This document shows, piece after piece, positions 1 through 5,802 of a stretch of 5,802 nt of DNA. The DNA comes from an uncultured Bdellovibrio sp. (GTDB lineage: Bacteria > Bdellovibrionota > Bdellovibrionia > Bdellovibrionales > Bdellovibrionaceae). Each line of letters opens with the position of its first letter. The first letter of the stretch is position 1. The position numbers and the translations under genes were made by a program. The notes under the pieces were generated by a model. It did no database searches. It was not told where the DNA came from and saw only the letters and a list, made by a program, of their open reading frames with translations. Location: the NCBI GenBank assembly GCA_946480995.1, contig CAMLMF010000187.1, forward strand, positions 1 through 5,802, written 5' to 3'.

Positions 1-1163
1 TCCCCCAAAGAGCCAAAGCCGCTGGAAGTGCTTGTGTGTGATTTCCAGCTGTCATCAGTCGCCTCGCCTGGCAACCCTAAAGAGATCTTCTTTTCTTCAA
101 AAATGATTTGGTCGATTTGTACGGTGATTTCGTCGCCACGTTTTTTATTTTCGTATTGAGCCGCATCGACAGAATCACGCCATTTCACTTTCGGCAAAAG
201 ACCTGTGATACCAGGAGCGATATTCACGAACATGCCGTAAGTTTCTTTCTTTTCAACTTTACCTTTTACCACAGTCCCCACCGGGAACTTCGCAGGAACA
301 GAATTCCATGGGTTGCCATCGCCATCGGCTTGCTTCAAAGACAATGAGATTTTTAATTTTCCGTCTACGTCTTCAATCTTTAAAAGTTTCACTGTGATTT
401 GCTGGCCCACTGATAAAACTTCTTTTGGATCATGAATGCGGGACCAAGAGACTTCCGAAACATGGACAAGACCTTCGATGCCTGGCTCAATTTCGACGAA
501 CGCGCCAAATTTTTCTAAACGCATCACTTTACCTTCAAACAAAGCACCGGGCTGGTGTTTTAGCATGAATGTACCTTCGTTTTCAGCGCGTTGTTGTTCT
601 AACAAGCGACGACGAGACACGACGATATTGCGTTTATCAAATTGTGTGATCATGAATTCGAATTTTTTATCGACGTATTCCGCAGTGTCAGTCACAAACT
701 TCATATCAATTTGGCTGACTGGGCAGAAAGCTGTTTTGCCTTGGATGTTGACGCGGAAACCACCGTTCACGACTTCTGTCACGCGGCCTTCAACCGGTAA
801 TTCCATATCGAAAGCGTCTTCCAAAGAATCCGTTGTGGCATTTTTAGAACCGCGTTTAGACAAGCGGATCTCTCCGCCTTTAATTGCGATAACGACACAT
901 TCAATTACGTCGCCGACTTTGTATTTTAATTCTTTATTTTCATCTAAAAGATCTTGGCGCAGGATCAAACCATCCACAGGTGTGCCGGTAGAAACAAAGG
1001 CCTCTTCTTTACCGATGGAAAGAATTTCGCCACGGATGTTGTCACCGACGCGAACACGGCGATCCAAGTTGTGATTTTGCTCTGAGGCAGCAAACAGCTC
1101 TTCAAAGCTTGCCATGTCTTTTGTTTCGTTAACTTCATCACCAAAAATATCTTTTTTAGCCAT
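1..1163 (-). CDS. Four-repeat S1-domain RNA-binding protein (ribosomal protein S1 family), C-terminus off the window
   Basis: Reading the minus strand from the ATG at 1163 gives 387 uninterrupted codons to the left edge, beginning MAKKDIFGDEVNETKD. Four S1 (OB-fold) repeats are visible at about residues 39-103, 121-186, 205-276 and 293-363. The third is the most canonical (KFGAFVEIEPGIEGLVHVSE, then a VGQQITVKLLKIE strand). The second resembles repeat 2 of E. coli S1 (GGFRVN near 134-139 and the VVSRRRLLEQ end), and repeat 3 ends in LKQ followed by NPW, as in true S1. Proteins of this family bind single-stranded RNA and help mRNA engage the 30S subunit. The order matches repeats 1-4 of six-repeat RpsA, so this is a short S1 like those of Firmicutes, or a paralogue. 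After residue 365 a Ser/Thr/Gly-rich tail begins, so the stop is probably not far outside the window. The start is fixed by a good Shine-Dalgarno. It lies 82 bases downstream of nrdJ on the same strand. Confidence 0.93.
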   Translation of the reverse strand, partial: MAKKDIFGDEVNETKDMASFEELFAASEQNHNLDRRVRVGDNIRGEILSIGKEEAFVSTGTPVDGLILRQDLLDENKELKYKVGDVIECVVIAIKGGEIRLSKRGSKNATTDSLEDAFDMELPVEGRVTEVVNGGFRVNIQGKTAFCPVSQIDMKFVTDTAEYVDKKFEFMITQFDKRNIVVSRRRLLEQQRAENEGTFMLKHQPGALFEGKVMRLEKFGAFVEIEPGIEGLVHVSEVSWSRIHDPKEVLSVGQQITVKLLKIEDVDGKLKISLSLKQADGDGNPWNSVPAKFPVGTVVKGKVEKKETYGMFVNIAPGITGLLPKVKWRDSVDAAQYENKKRGDEITVQIDQIIFEEKKISLGLPGEATDDSWKSHTSTSSGFGSLG

Positions 1164-1165
1164 AA

Positions 1166-1212
1166 CTTCGTCCTTTATTTCCAGGGAAACAAAGCTTACC
1201 CCACGGACGAAG
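1166..1212 (-). repeat. 8-bp inverted repeat in the S1 gene leader, one arm covering the Shine-Dalgarno
   Basis: On the plus strand CTTCGTCC (1166-1173) and GGACGAAG (1205-1212) are perfect reverse complements separated by 31 bases. In the S1 mRNA the upstream arm CTTCGTCC can pair with GGACGAAG, extendable by one G-U pair. The second arm holds most of the ribosome binding site. The enclosed segment also has GGGG and CCC runs that could form a short inner stem. The pairing is seen in the sequence; a regulatory role is inference and requires a transcript starting upstream of 1212. Confidence 0.5.
1171..1176 (-). promoter_or_regulatory. Shine-Dalgarno of the S1-domain gene
   Basis: Read on the minus strand, AAAGGA ends seven bases before the ATG at 1163, which is normal spacing and decides the start. 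Its GGA lies inside the 3' arm of an 8-bp inverted repeat in the leader (see findings), so access to it may be controlled. Confidence 0.8.
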
Positions 1213-1230
1213 CGAAGAAAAGCGGGATAT

Positions 1231-1248
1231 TAAAAGGGCCCCCTTTTA
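1231..1248 (-). terminator. Possible transcription terminator overlapping the nrdJ stop codon
   Basis: TAAAAGGG (1231-1238) and CCCTTTTA (1241-1248) form a perfect 8-bp inverted repeat with only two bases between them, so a real hairpin would have about seven pairs and a four-base loop. The nrdJ TAA (1248-1246) is the first three bases of the repeat as transcribed. The Us of the second arm, followed by AAUAU, could act as the U-tract of a shorter G/C-only stem. There is no clean U-run after the full stem, so strength is uncertain, and ribosomes terminating there would compete with folding. Confidence 0.4.
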
Positions 1249-3528
1249 GGAGCACCCCACCGTAGTCCCGCAATTAGGACAGCGATAACAGCCGCTCGTA
1301 AGCACCGTGTCGCTGCCGCACTCAGGGCATTTCACCGGAAAGGGAGTTTCGACCTTTTTTTCGGCTTTGGCGAGATTCAGAGGCTGACTTTGTTTACTGC
1401 CGTCTCGGTACACCGCCACGGCCTTAACGCCCATCTCCCAGGCCATAAAATAGATCTTACTGATGTCCTCTTCGCTTGCGGTCGAGGGCAAATTCACCGT
1501 TTTTGAGATGGCCCCACTAATAATTGGCTGCACAGCCGCCATCATTTTCACATGACTTTCCGGCGATAAAACTCGCTGTCCTGCGCCCGCGGAGGCACAA
1601 TCAAAGACCGCAATATCTTGAGCACGAAGGGTCGGGCATTTTTCCAAAGTCTTATGGGTTTCCAGGTACGCCAGAACCTCACCGATTTCAGTATCCGCAT
1701 ACTGTAACGAGCGCAAAGCGGGCTCCACCGACTGATTGATGATTTGGATTTCCCCACCACCAGCTAATTTTTTAAATTTGATCAATGAAAAATCCGGCTC
1801 AATCCCCGTCGTATCACAGTCCATCAAAAGCCCGATGGTCCCTGTCGGTGCAATCACCGTTGCTTGAGCATTGCGATAGCCATGCTTTGTGCCATTATAA
1901 ACGACACCCTTCCACAGATTTTTTGCCGCTTTATCCAAGCCCTTCGGCAAATGTTTCCAAGCAATTTTCTGCACTGCTTTTTCATGCATCTTCATCACTT
2001 TCAACATGGCTGTGCGGTTTTTACTAAAACCAGCAAAAGGTCCCTTCGCACGGGCCAATTCCGAACTGGTCATATAGGCAACGCCACTAAGAAGGGCTGT
2101 CAAAGCCCCCGCCCAAGCGCGTCCAGCGTCACTGTCGTAAGCGATCCCTTGGCGCATTAACAAACTGCCCAGGTTCGCAAAACCCAAACCCAAAGGACGA
2201 TAGTCATGGGAATTCTGCGCAATTTTTTCTGTCGGATAGCTTGAATAATCCACTAAAATTTCTTGCGCGACAAACAAAGTGCGAGCGGTGTGAATAAACG
2301 ATTCAAAATCAAAGCTGCCATCGTCCCTTAAAAACTTCACCAAGTTGATCGAGGACAGGTTGCAAGCCGAATCATCTAAGAACATATATTCCGAACAAGG
2401 ATTGCTCGAATTGATTTGGTCTGTGTTCGGGCACGTATGCCATTTATTAATCGTACTATGAAACTGCACCCCGGGATCCGCACAGACCCAAGCGGCGTGA
2501 GTGATTTTTTGCCATACTTCCGGCGCCGGGATTTCTCGCAAAGTTTTGCCAGTCACACGGGCTCGCAGCTTCCACAGTTTTCCTTGTTCGACAGCTTTCA
2601 TAAAATCATCTGTCAGCCTTACAGAGTTGTTGGCATTTTGGCCCGAAACCGTGCGATAGGCTTCGCCCTCAAAATCCGCACTCAACCCCGCAGCAATCAA
2701 CATGTGCGCTTTTTTTTCTTCGCGCATTTTCCAATCGATAAAATCTAAAACTTCAGGATGATCGATATCGACAACAACCATCTTCGCCGCCCGGCGAGTT
2801 GTTCCGCCTGATTTAATGGCGCCGGCCCCTTTATCTAAAACATCTAGAAAAGACAGAAGCCCCGAACTTAAGCCCCCGGCTCCGGTCATTTCATAACGGC
2901 TGCGAATTTTTGAAAAGTTACTGCCCGTGCCTGAACCGTACTTAAAAAGTTTCGCTTCAGTCTTAGCCAACTCAAAAATATCTTCAAGCGAATCATCCAC
3001 ACTTTGGATAAAGCACGCCGAACACTGAGGGCGCTCGTAAGCATTGTGAGTCGAAACAATTTTCTTTTTCTTCTGATCCCAAGCAAAGTGCTCACTGGGC
3101 GATTTAATTTTATATGATTCCCACAAACCTGCATTAAACCACACGGGAGAATTAAAAGCCCCGCGCTGAGACAACAAAATATACTGCAGTTCTTTTGTGA
3201 AAGTTTCTGCATCTTTTTTATTGGCGAAATAGCCACCTTGTTTTAAGGCCGAAGCAGAAATTGCTTTCACCACTCGCGCAACCATTTGTCGCACGGAAGT
3301 TTCATGCTGTGTTTTTGGTACTCCTAATTTGCGAAAATATTTACTTGCGGCAATATCAATCGCCAACTGAGACCAGCCTTCTGGAGCTTCGACATTTTTC
3401 ATCGCAAAGAAAATTTCGCCTTGGCGATTGCGAATTTCTGAAGACGTTTTCTTCCACGCGAAAGAGACTTCTGGATTTTTTCCGGGAACAACAAAGTAAG
3501 AAGGACTGTGCAAAGTTTGTTTTTTCAT
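1246..3528 (-). CDS. nrdJ: Adenosylcobalamin-dependent (class II) ribonucleoside-diphosphate reductase
   Basis: A 760-residue protein that reduces ribonucleotides to deoxyribonucleotides in the cytoplasm using a B12-generated thiyl radical, so it works with or without oxygen. Numbering from MKKQTLHSP: the RNR core entry [15 protein letters not shown] is at 122-136; [13 protein letters not shown] is at 168-180, with C172 matching the first redox cysteine; [14 protein letters not shown] is at 196-209 and [10 protein letters not shown] at 240-249. NPCSE at 375-379 carries the expected thiyl cysteine C378 (C391 counted from the upstream TTG), and C389 in DDSACNLSS is its redox partner, 11 residues on as in T. 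maritima NrdJ. PTGTIG (561-566) is the phosphate loop and KTVNLP follows near 676-681. The tail is cysteine-rich (CPEC...CYRCPNC...GCS), a zinc-binding and redox C-terminus typical of NrdJ. No ATP-cone precedes the core. The reading frame stays open upstream to a TTG at 3567; I prefer the ATG at 3528 because the 13 extra residues look non-conserved and a promoter-like sequence occupies that stretch. No Shine-Dalgarno precedes this ATG. No B12 riboswitch was seen upstream. Confidence 0.95.
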   Translation of the reverse strand: MKKQTLHSPSYFVVPGKNPEVSFAWKKTSSEIRNRQGEIFFAMKNVEAPEGWSQLAIDIAASKYFRKLGVPKTQHETSVRQMVARVVKAISASALKQGGYFANKKDAETFTKELQYILLSQRGAFNSPVWFNAGLWESYKIKSPSEHFAWDQKKKKIVSTHNAYERPQCSACFIQSVDDSLEDIFELAKTEAKLFKYGSGTGSNFSKIRSRYEMTGAGGLSSGLLSFLDVLDKGAGAIKSGGTTRRAAKMVVVDIDHPEVLDFIDWKMREEKKAHMLIAAGLSADFEGEAYRTVSGQNANNSVRLTDDFMKAVEQGKLWKLRARVTGKTLREIPAPEVWQKITHAAWVCADPGVQFHSTINKWHTCPNTDQINSSNPCSEYMFLDDSACNLSSINLVKFLRDDGSFDFESFIHTARTLFVAQEILVDYSSYPTEKIAQNSHDYRPLGLGFANLGSLLMRQGIAYDSDAGRAWAGALTALLSGVAYMTSSELARAKGPFAGFSKNRTAMLKVMKMHEKAVQKIAWKHLPKGLDKAAKNLWKGVVYNGTKHGYRNAQATVIAPTGTIGLLMDCDTTGIEPDFSLIKFKKLAGGGEIQIINQSVEPALRSLQYADTEIGEVLAYLETHKTLEKCPTLRAQDIAVFDCASAGAGQRVLSPESHVKMMAAVQPIISGAISKTVNLPSTASEEDISKIYFMAWEMGVKAVAVYRDGSKQSQPLNLAKAEKKVETPFPVKCPECGSDTVLTSGCYRCPNCGTTVGCS

Positions 3529-3534
3529 ACAATA

Positions 3535-3563
3535 AGTGTAATGACTTGCACGACACTCGCCAA
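3535..3563 (-). promoter_or_regulatory. Candidate nrdJ promoter with leaderless geometry
   Basis: Read on the minus strand: TTGGCG (3563-3558), a 17-base spacer, TACACT (3540-3535), then six bases (TATTGT) and the ATG at 3528. The hexamers match the sigma-70 consensus at 4 of 6 positions each, and the spacer is the optimal length. A start about seven bases after the -10 hexamer would fall on or beside the A of the ATG, giving a leaderless mRNA. This fits the absence of any purine-rich ribosome binding site. Inferred from spacing alone. Confidence 0.45.
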
Positions 3564-3728
3564 GCAAGCTCGTGTTTTCACTCCCCCGAACGTACTATTC
3601 ATACCTAGACCTTCGTGGGGTTTCAGATTATTTACCCGCAATCATTGCAGAATATGAGGCTCTCATCGTTATTTGTTTAAAAATATTACCGTTAAGTAGT
3701 TAACAAGTTTTCTTGATAAGGAAGCGCG
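3564..3728. other. Divergent intergenic region between nrdJ and the 588-residue gene
   Basis: This A/T-rich stretch separates the two divergent genes and holds no credible gene. It contains two short dyads: ATGAG-gct-CTCAT at 3654-3666 and GTTAA-gtag-TTAAC at 3691-3704, plus CAAG-tttt-CTTG at 3704-3715 just before the ribosome binding site. Any could be a small operator, but 4-5 bp arms are common by chance. I could not pick a convincing plus-strand promoter: TTGTTT at 3673-3678 and TTGCAG at 3645-3650 are -35-like, but neither has a good -10 at the right distance. Confidence 0.5.
3718..3724 (+). promoter_or_regulatory. Shine-Dalgarno of the 588-residue gene
   Basis: AAGGAAG is followed by four bases to the ATG at 3729 (six bases from AAGGA), a strong and normally spaced site that fixes this start. 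Confidence 0.8.
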
Positions 3729-5495
3729 ATGGAGCAAACTGAAATCAAAAAATCCGTCCTAGTAATCAAAGCCAACGCCGCAAGTCTTGGCACTGTGGAA
3801 GGATTTTTACGGAATCGTGACTGGAAGATTAAAGCCACCACGAATTTAAAAGAGGCTCTCATATTTTTGGTCCAAGAGCAGCCTCAGTTTGTCATGATCA
3901 GCGTTGACCATCCCAACAAGAAAGTCCAAAAACTTCCAAAAATCTTGAAACAAGCCTTCCCTGTTTGTGTAATCACTTTTGCCGAAGAGTCTTCGGCCGC
4001 GTCTTTTAAAATGCTGAGCGCCAGCGGTGCTGAGTACATGATTTATCCTCCCGTCACGGGGCCGGCCGTCGAAAGAACGGCGAACAAGTACTATAAAGAT
4101 TTACAAAACAAAGGACCGGCCGCACAACGTGAACGTTTAGAGGGCGCAGAAGACGGTGAAGATGGCGTGATCGCGATTCGCGGAAGCAACCAAGGCTTCG
4201 GCGGTTCAAACGCGCAAAATATTTTAGCACAACTATTAAATGAAGACGGTGCTGCGAGTGTTGCCAGCGGAAGTAATTCCGCAACAGGCATTAACGGTGT
4301 CGCAGGCAGCGAAACAAATCCATCTTCGTCTGTCGCAATGGCTCCGGGCTCAGTTCCTGGTACACCATCGTCAGCCATGATGAATGATCAAGGCAATGCC
4401 AATGAGCAAAGCTCCGCCATGACTTCCGGTCTTAATGGTCTTGGCTCCCAAGCTTCTGCGCTTAGCACTGGCAATGGTATTCCGGGGCAAACTTCAGCAT
4501 TAAATTCCGGCACCAAAGGCACGCAATCTGCTGCGCTCAATCCAGGTGATAGTATTGCTTCACAATTATCCGCAATGTCTCCAGGAACTGTTGGCAAAGA
4601 CATGGGCATGGCAGGACAAGGTCTCGGCGCGGGTGCGCAACACTCCAGCGATGAGGAAGGTCATGGTTCTGCCCAAGGACTTTCCGCCCGCCAAAGTGGC
4701 GCGGGTGCAGGTAAAGGTGGAGGCTGGGTTCCTTTACCGACCCAAGAAAAACAAAAACCACGACTGACACCTGACCAAATCGAACAAGATCAGCGCGCCA
4801 CTAAAACGGATTCCGTGATTTTACGGGGCACTACAGAAGCCTTACAGAAAGCGTGCATTAAAACTTCATTTACTGAATCGCAGGCGCTGACCACATCCAC
4901 GAACGTCGCGTGTATCGTGATTGAATCTCCGCGTTTTTCTGGTTACTTGATCACCGCGATGGCCAAAGACAAAGTCATCGATGCGACGTTTATCGAAAAA
5001 ATCAATCAGCGTCTTTTTAGATTCTTACGCGAAAACGGCGAAAAAATTGCCGACAAAGAAGCTTTAAATATTAATATCAAACAAGTGCCTTTCGAAGACT
5101 GGGCTTTAGAATACGCGGATTTCCTGCGCAAGTCTGTGCACGAAGGCAATGAAGTCGCGATGGCATTTTTTCCACGCGCTGATATTAAAACAAAAACTGG
5201 CGCGTCCGTGGCTGACGAAATGGCTACAATTCGTGTCGAAGAACTTGTGGGCAATGCTGCCGTAGAATTTAATCTTTACGTCTATCTGCCACGCAATAAT
5301 AAATTTGTCCTGTACACTCCGCGCGGGGGTGTCTTTTACAACGTGCAAAAAGACCGTCTTTTAGGTCAGGGTATTTCGCAGCTGCACATTTTTAAAAGCG
5401 ACATACACGATCTTGAAAAGTACCGCGCGCAGAACTTCCTCAATGACAAAATCAGCGAATTTGAACACCGCCAACGCTTGAAAGAGGCTGCCTAA
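3729..5495 (+). CDS. Uncharacterised protein: pseudo-receiver domain, repetitive linker and C-terminal alpha/beta module
   Basis: I do not recognise a named family for this 588-residue protein. Residues 8-124 look like a response-regulator receiver fold: a hydrophobic first strand (KSVLVIKAN), an FVMIS third strand, a PVCVIT fourth strand, and GAEYMIYPP in place of the usual GA-x-x-x-(x)-KP. The key residues are lost: no acidic pair after strand 1, probably Ser58 where the phosphoacceptor Asp should be (D60 is two later), and Tyr for the conserved Lys. Residues 125-345 are low complexity, rich in G, S, A, N and Q, with a short helix-like island at 161-171 (NAQNILAQLLN) and repeats of (S/A)A(M/L)-x-x-G near 202-286. 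A motif GGGWVPLP lies at 330-337. Residues 360-588 are ordered. Their last part (about 511-572, FNLYVYLPRNNKFVLYTPRG onward, ending LHIFKSDIHDLEKYR) resembles the module found before HD-GYP domains in Bdellovibrio-type proteins. There is no signal peptide or membrane segment, so it is probably cytoplasmic. A phosphorylation-independent signalling or scaffold role is inference. It probably has its own promoter. Confidence 0.9.
   Translation: MEQTEIKKSVLVIKANAASLGTVEGFLRNRDWKIKATTNLKEALIFLVQEQPQFVMISVDHPNKKVQKLPKILKQAFPVCVITFAEESSAASFKMLSASGAEYMIYPPVTGPAVERTANKYYKDLQNKGPAAQRERLEGAEDGEDGVIAIRGSNQGFGGSNAQNILAQLLNEDGAASVASGSNSATGINGVAGSETNPSSSVAMAPGSVPGTPSSAMMNDQGNANEQSSAMTSGLNGLGSQASALSTGNGIPGQTSALNSGTKGTQSAALNPGDSIASQLSAMSPGTVGKDMGMAGQGLGAGAQHSSDEEGHGSAQGLSARQSGAGAGKGGGWVPLPTQEKQKPRLTPDQIEQDQRATKTDSVILRGTTEALQKACIKTSFTESQALTTSTNVACIVIESPRFSGYLITAMAKDKVIDATFIEKINQRLFRFLRENGEKIADKEALNINIKQVPFEDWALEYADFLRKSVHEGNEVAMAFFPRADIKTKTGASVADEMATIRVEELVGNAAVEFNLYVYLPRNNKFVLYTPRGGVFYNVQKDRLLGQGISQLHIFKSDIHDLEKYRAQNFLNDKISEFEHRQRLKEAA
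4332..4610 (+). repeat. Degenerate 12-14 residue protein repeats encoded within the linker
   Basis: About seven units begin (S/A/V)-A-(M/L)-x-x-(G) at residues 202, 215, 229, 243, 256, 268 and 281 of the 588-residue protein: VAMAPG, SAMMND, SAMTSG, SALSTG, SALNSG, AALNPG, SAMSPG. The spacing is 12-14 residues, filled with G, N, Q, T and S. The DNA copies have diverged, so this is an old repeat maintained at protein level rather than a recent tandem duplication. Confidence 0.65.
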
Positions 5496-5551
5496 CGCGG
5501 CATTGCCGATTTTCTGTTGACGCAAGCAAAGCTCGGGTTTAGCTCTTTTGT
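5496..5551 (+). promoter_or_regulatory. Short intergenic region with a weak candidate leaderless promoter for the desulfurase
   Basis: TTGACG (5517-5522) matches the -35 consensus at 5 of 6 positions. A 17-base spacer then leads to TAGCTC (5540-5545), followed by six bases and the ATG at 5552. The -35, spacer and distance to the ATG copy the arrangement at nrdJ, and both starts read TTGTATG. The -10 hexamer matches poorly beyond its initial TA, so confidence is low. No Shine-Dalgarno is present. Confidence 0.3.
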
Positions 5552-5802
5552 ATGCAACAAAAGCCCGTCGGAATTTACCTTGATTACAACGCCACAACAC
5601 CTTTAGATCCGCGTGTTTTTGAAGCCATGCAGCCCTACTTTCTGGAACATTTTGGCAACCCTGCAAGCGCCGGGCATCAGTGGGGATGGACCGCCGAAAA
5701 CGCGGTCATCAAAGCACGCCAACAGGTTGCAAATTTAATTGGGGCGCGTCCCACTGAAATAACTTTCACAGGCAGCGCCACAGAAGCCAATAACTGGGTT
5801 GT
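5552..5802 (+). CDS. Cysteine desulfurase, IscS/NifS type (N-terminal part only)
   Basis: The first 83 residues of a pyridoxal-phosphate enzyme that removes sulfur from cysteine to supply Fe-S cluster assembly and thiolation. The family signature is clear: [14 protein letters not shown] at 9-22, [19 protein letters not shown] at 34-52, then AR-x-x-VANLIGA and [14 protein letters not shown] at 70-83. The GHQWGWTAE stretch follows E. coli IscS (SHRFGWQAE), while NNWV is also seen in Helicobacter NifS. The usual SGATE phosphate-loop segment reads GSATE. The PLP lysine and catalytic cysteine loop lie beyond the right edge, so the IscS versus NifS versus IscS-like assignment is open. The start is well fixed: an in-frame TAG at 5540-5542 leaves this ATG as the only start that keeps the N-terminal motif. 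It follows the 588-residue gene by 56 bases on the same strand, with no visible ribosome binding site. Confidence 0.93.
   Translation, partial: MQQKPVGIYLDYNATTPLDPRVFEAMQPYFLEHFGNPASAGHQWGWTAENAVIKARQQVANLIGARPTEITFTGSATEANNWV

Noticed and set aside
436..1074. A 212-codon plus-strand open frame
   Set aside because: It lies antisense to the S1-domain gene, which has four recognisable repeats; the plus-strand translation has no family features and is Ser/Thr/Arg-rich shadow sequence.
2416..2748. A 110-codon plus-strand open frame
   Set aside because: It is antisense to the conserved nrdJ core, including part of the active-site region, and has no recognisable domain.
3526..3543. Possible NrdR box (ACACTTATTGT on the minus strand)
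   Set aside because: NrdR boxes are 16-bp near-palindromes normally present in pairs; this has only three-base arms around a short core, and no second box was seen.
3529..3567. TTG start at 3567 for nrdJ, adding 13 residues
   Set aside because: The best purine-rich tract upstream (GGGGGAG) is 13 bases away, the added residues look random, and a promoter-like pair occupies the stretch. Kept as an alternative only.
3529..3728. Cobalamin riboswitch upstream of the B12-dependent nrdJ
   Set aside because: The characteristic B12-box segment could not be found, and the likely transcription start at the ATG leaves no room for a riboswitch.
4091..4770. Several minus-strand frames of 70-95 codons across the linker
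   Set aside because: They are mirrors of the low-complexity Gly/Ser/Ala codons of the 588-residue gene, which is supported by a strong ribosome binding site and ordered domains at both ends.
5498..5508. CGGC-att-GCCG hairpin after the 588-residue gene as a terminator
   Set aside because: The stem has four pairs and is followed only by ATTTTC, too weak to call a terminator with confidence.

Overview
The window looks like chromosomal core DNA of a Bdellovibrio-like predatory bacterium (Bdellovibrionota). This rests on recollection of family style: a long pseudo-receiver protein with a Gly/Ser/Ala-rich linker and a C-terminal module like those next to HD-GYP domains in that group, plus moderate GC and no mobile DNA. 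It was not confirmed by any search.

Layout. Minus strand, 1-1163: a four-repeat S1-domain RNA-binding protein (ribosomal protein S1 family), whose C-terminus runs off the left edge. Minus strand, about 1246-3528: a complete adenosylcobalamin-dependent (class II) ribonucleotide reductase, NrdJ, lying 82 bases upstream of the S1 gene in the same direction. A perfect inverted repeat overlaps its stop codon. Positions 3529-3728 are a divergent intergenic region. Plus strand, 3729-5495: a 588-residue protein of unknown function, made of a degenerate response-regulator receiver fold, a low-complexity linker with about seven copies of a 12-14 residue repeat, and a C-terminal alpha/beta region. Plus strand, 5552 to the right edge: the N-terminal 83 residues of an IscS/NifS-type cysteine desulfurase.

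How the genes relate. NrdJ supplies deoxyribonucleotides, the S1 protein handles mRNA or the ribosome, and the desulfurase supplies sulfur for Fe-S clusters and tRNA thiolation. They are housekeeping neighbours rather than an obvious pathway. The 588-residue protein is probably a signalling or scaffold protein and is the least explained item here.

The most useful regulatory observations concern translation starts. The S1 gene and the 588-residue gene have clear Shine-Dalgarno sequences. nrdJ and the desulfurase have none. Upstream of nrdJ a promoter-like pair of hexamers is spaced so that transcription would begin at or next to the ATG (leaderless mRNA), and a weaker version of the same geometry precedes the desulfurase. 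The Shine-Dalgarno of the S1 gene lies in one arm of an 8-bp perfect inverted repeat, which could form a translational switch. No RNA genes, CRISPR arrays, insertion sequences or riboswitches were recognised.
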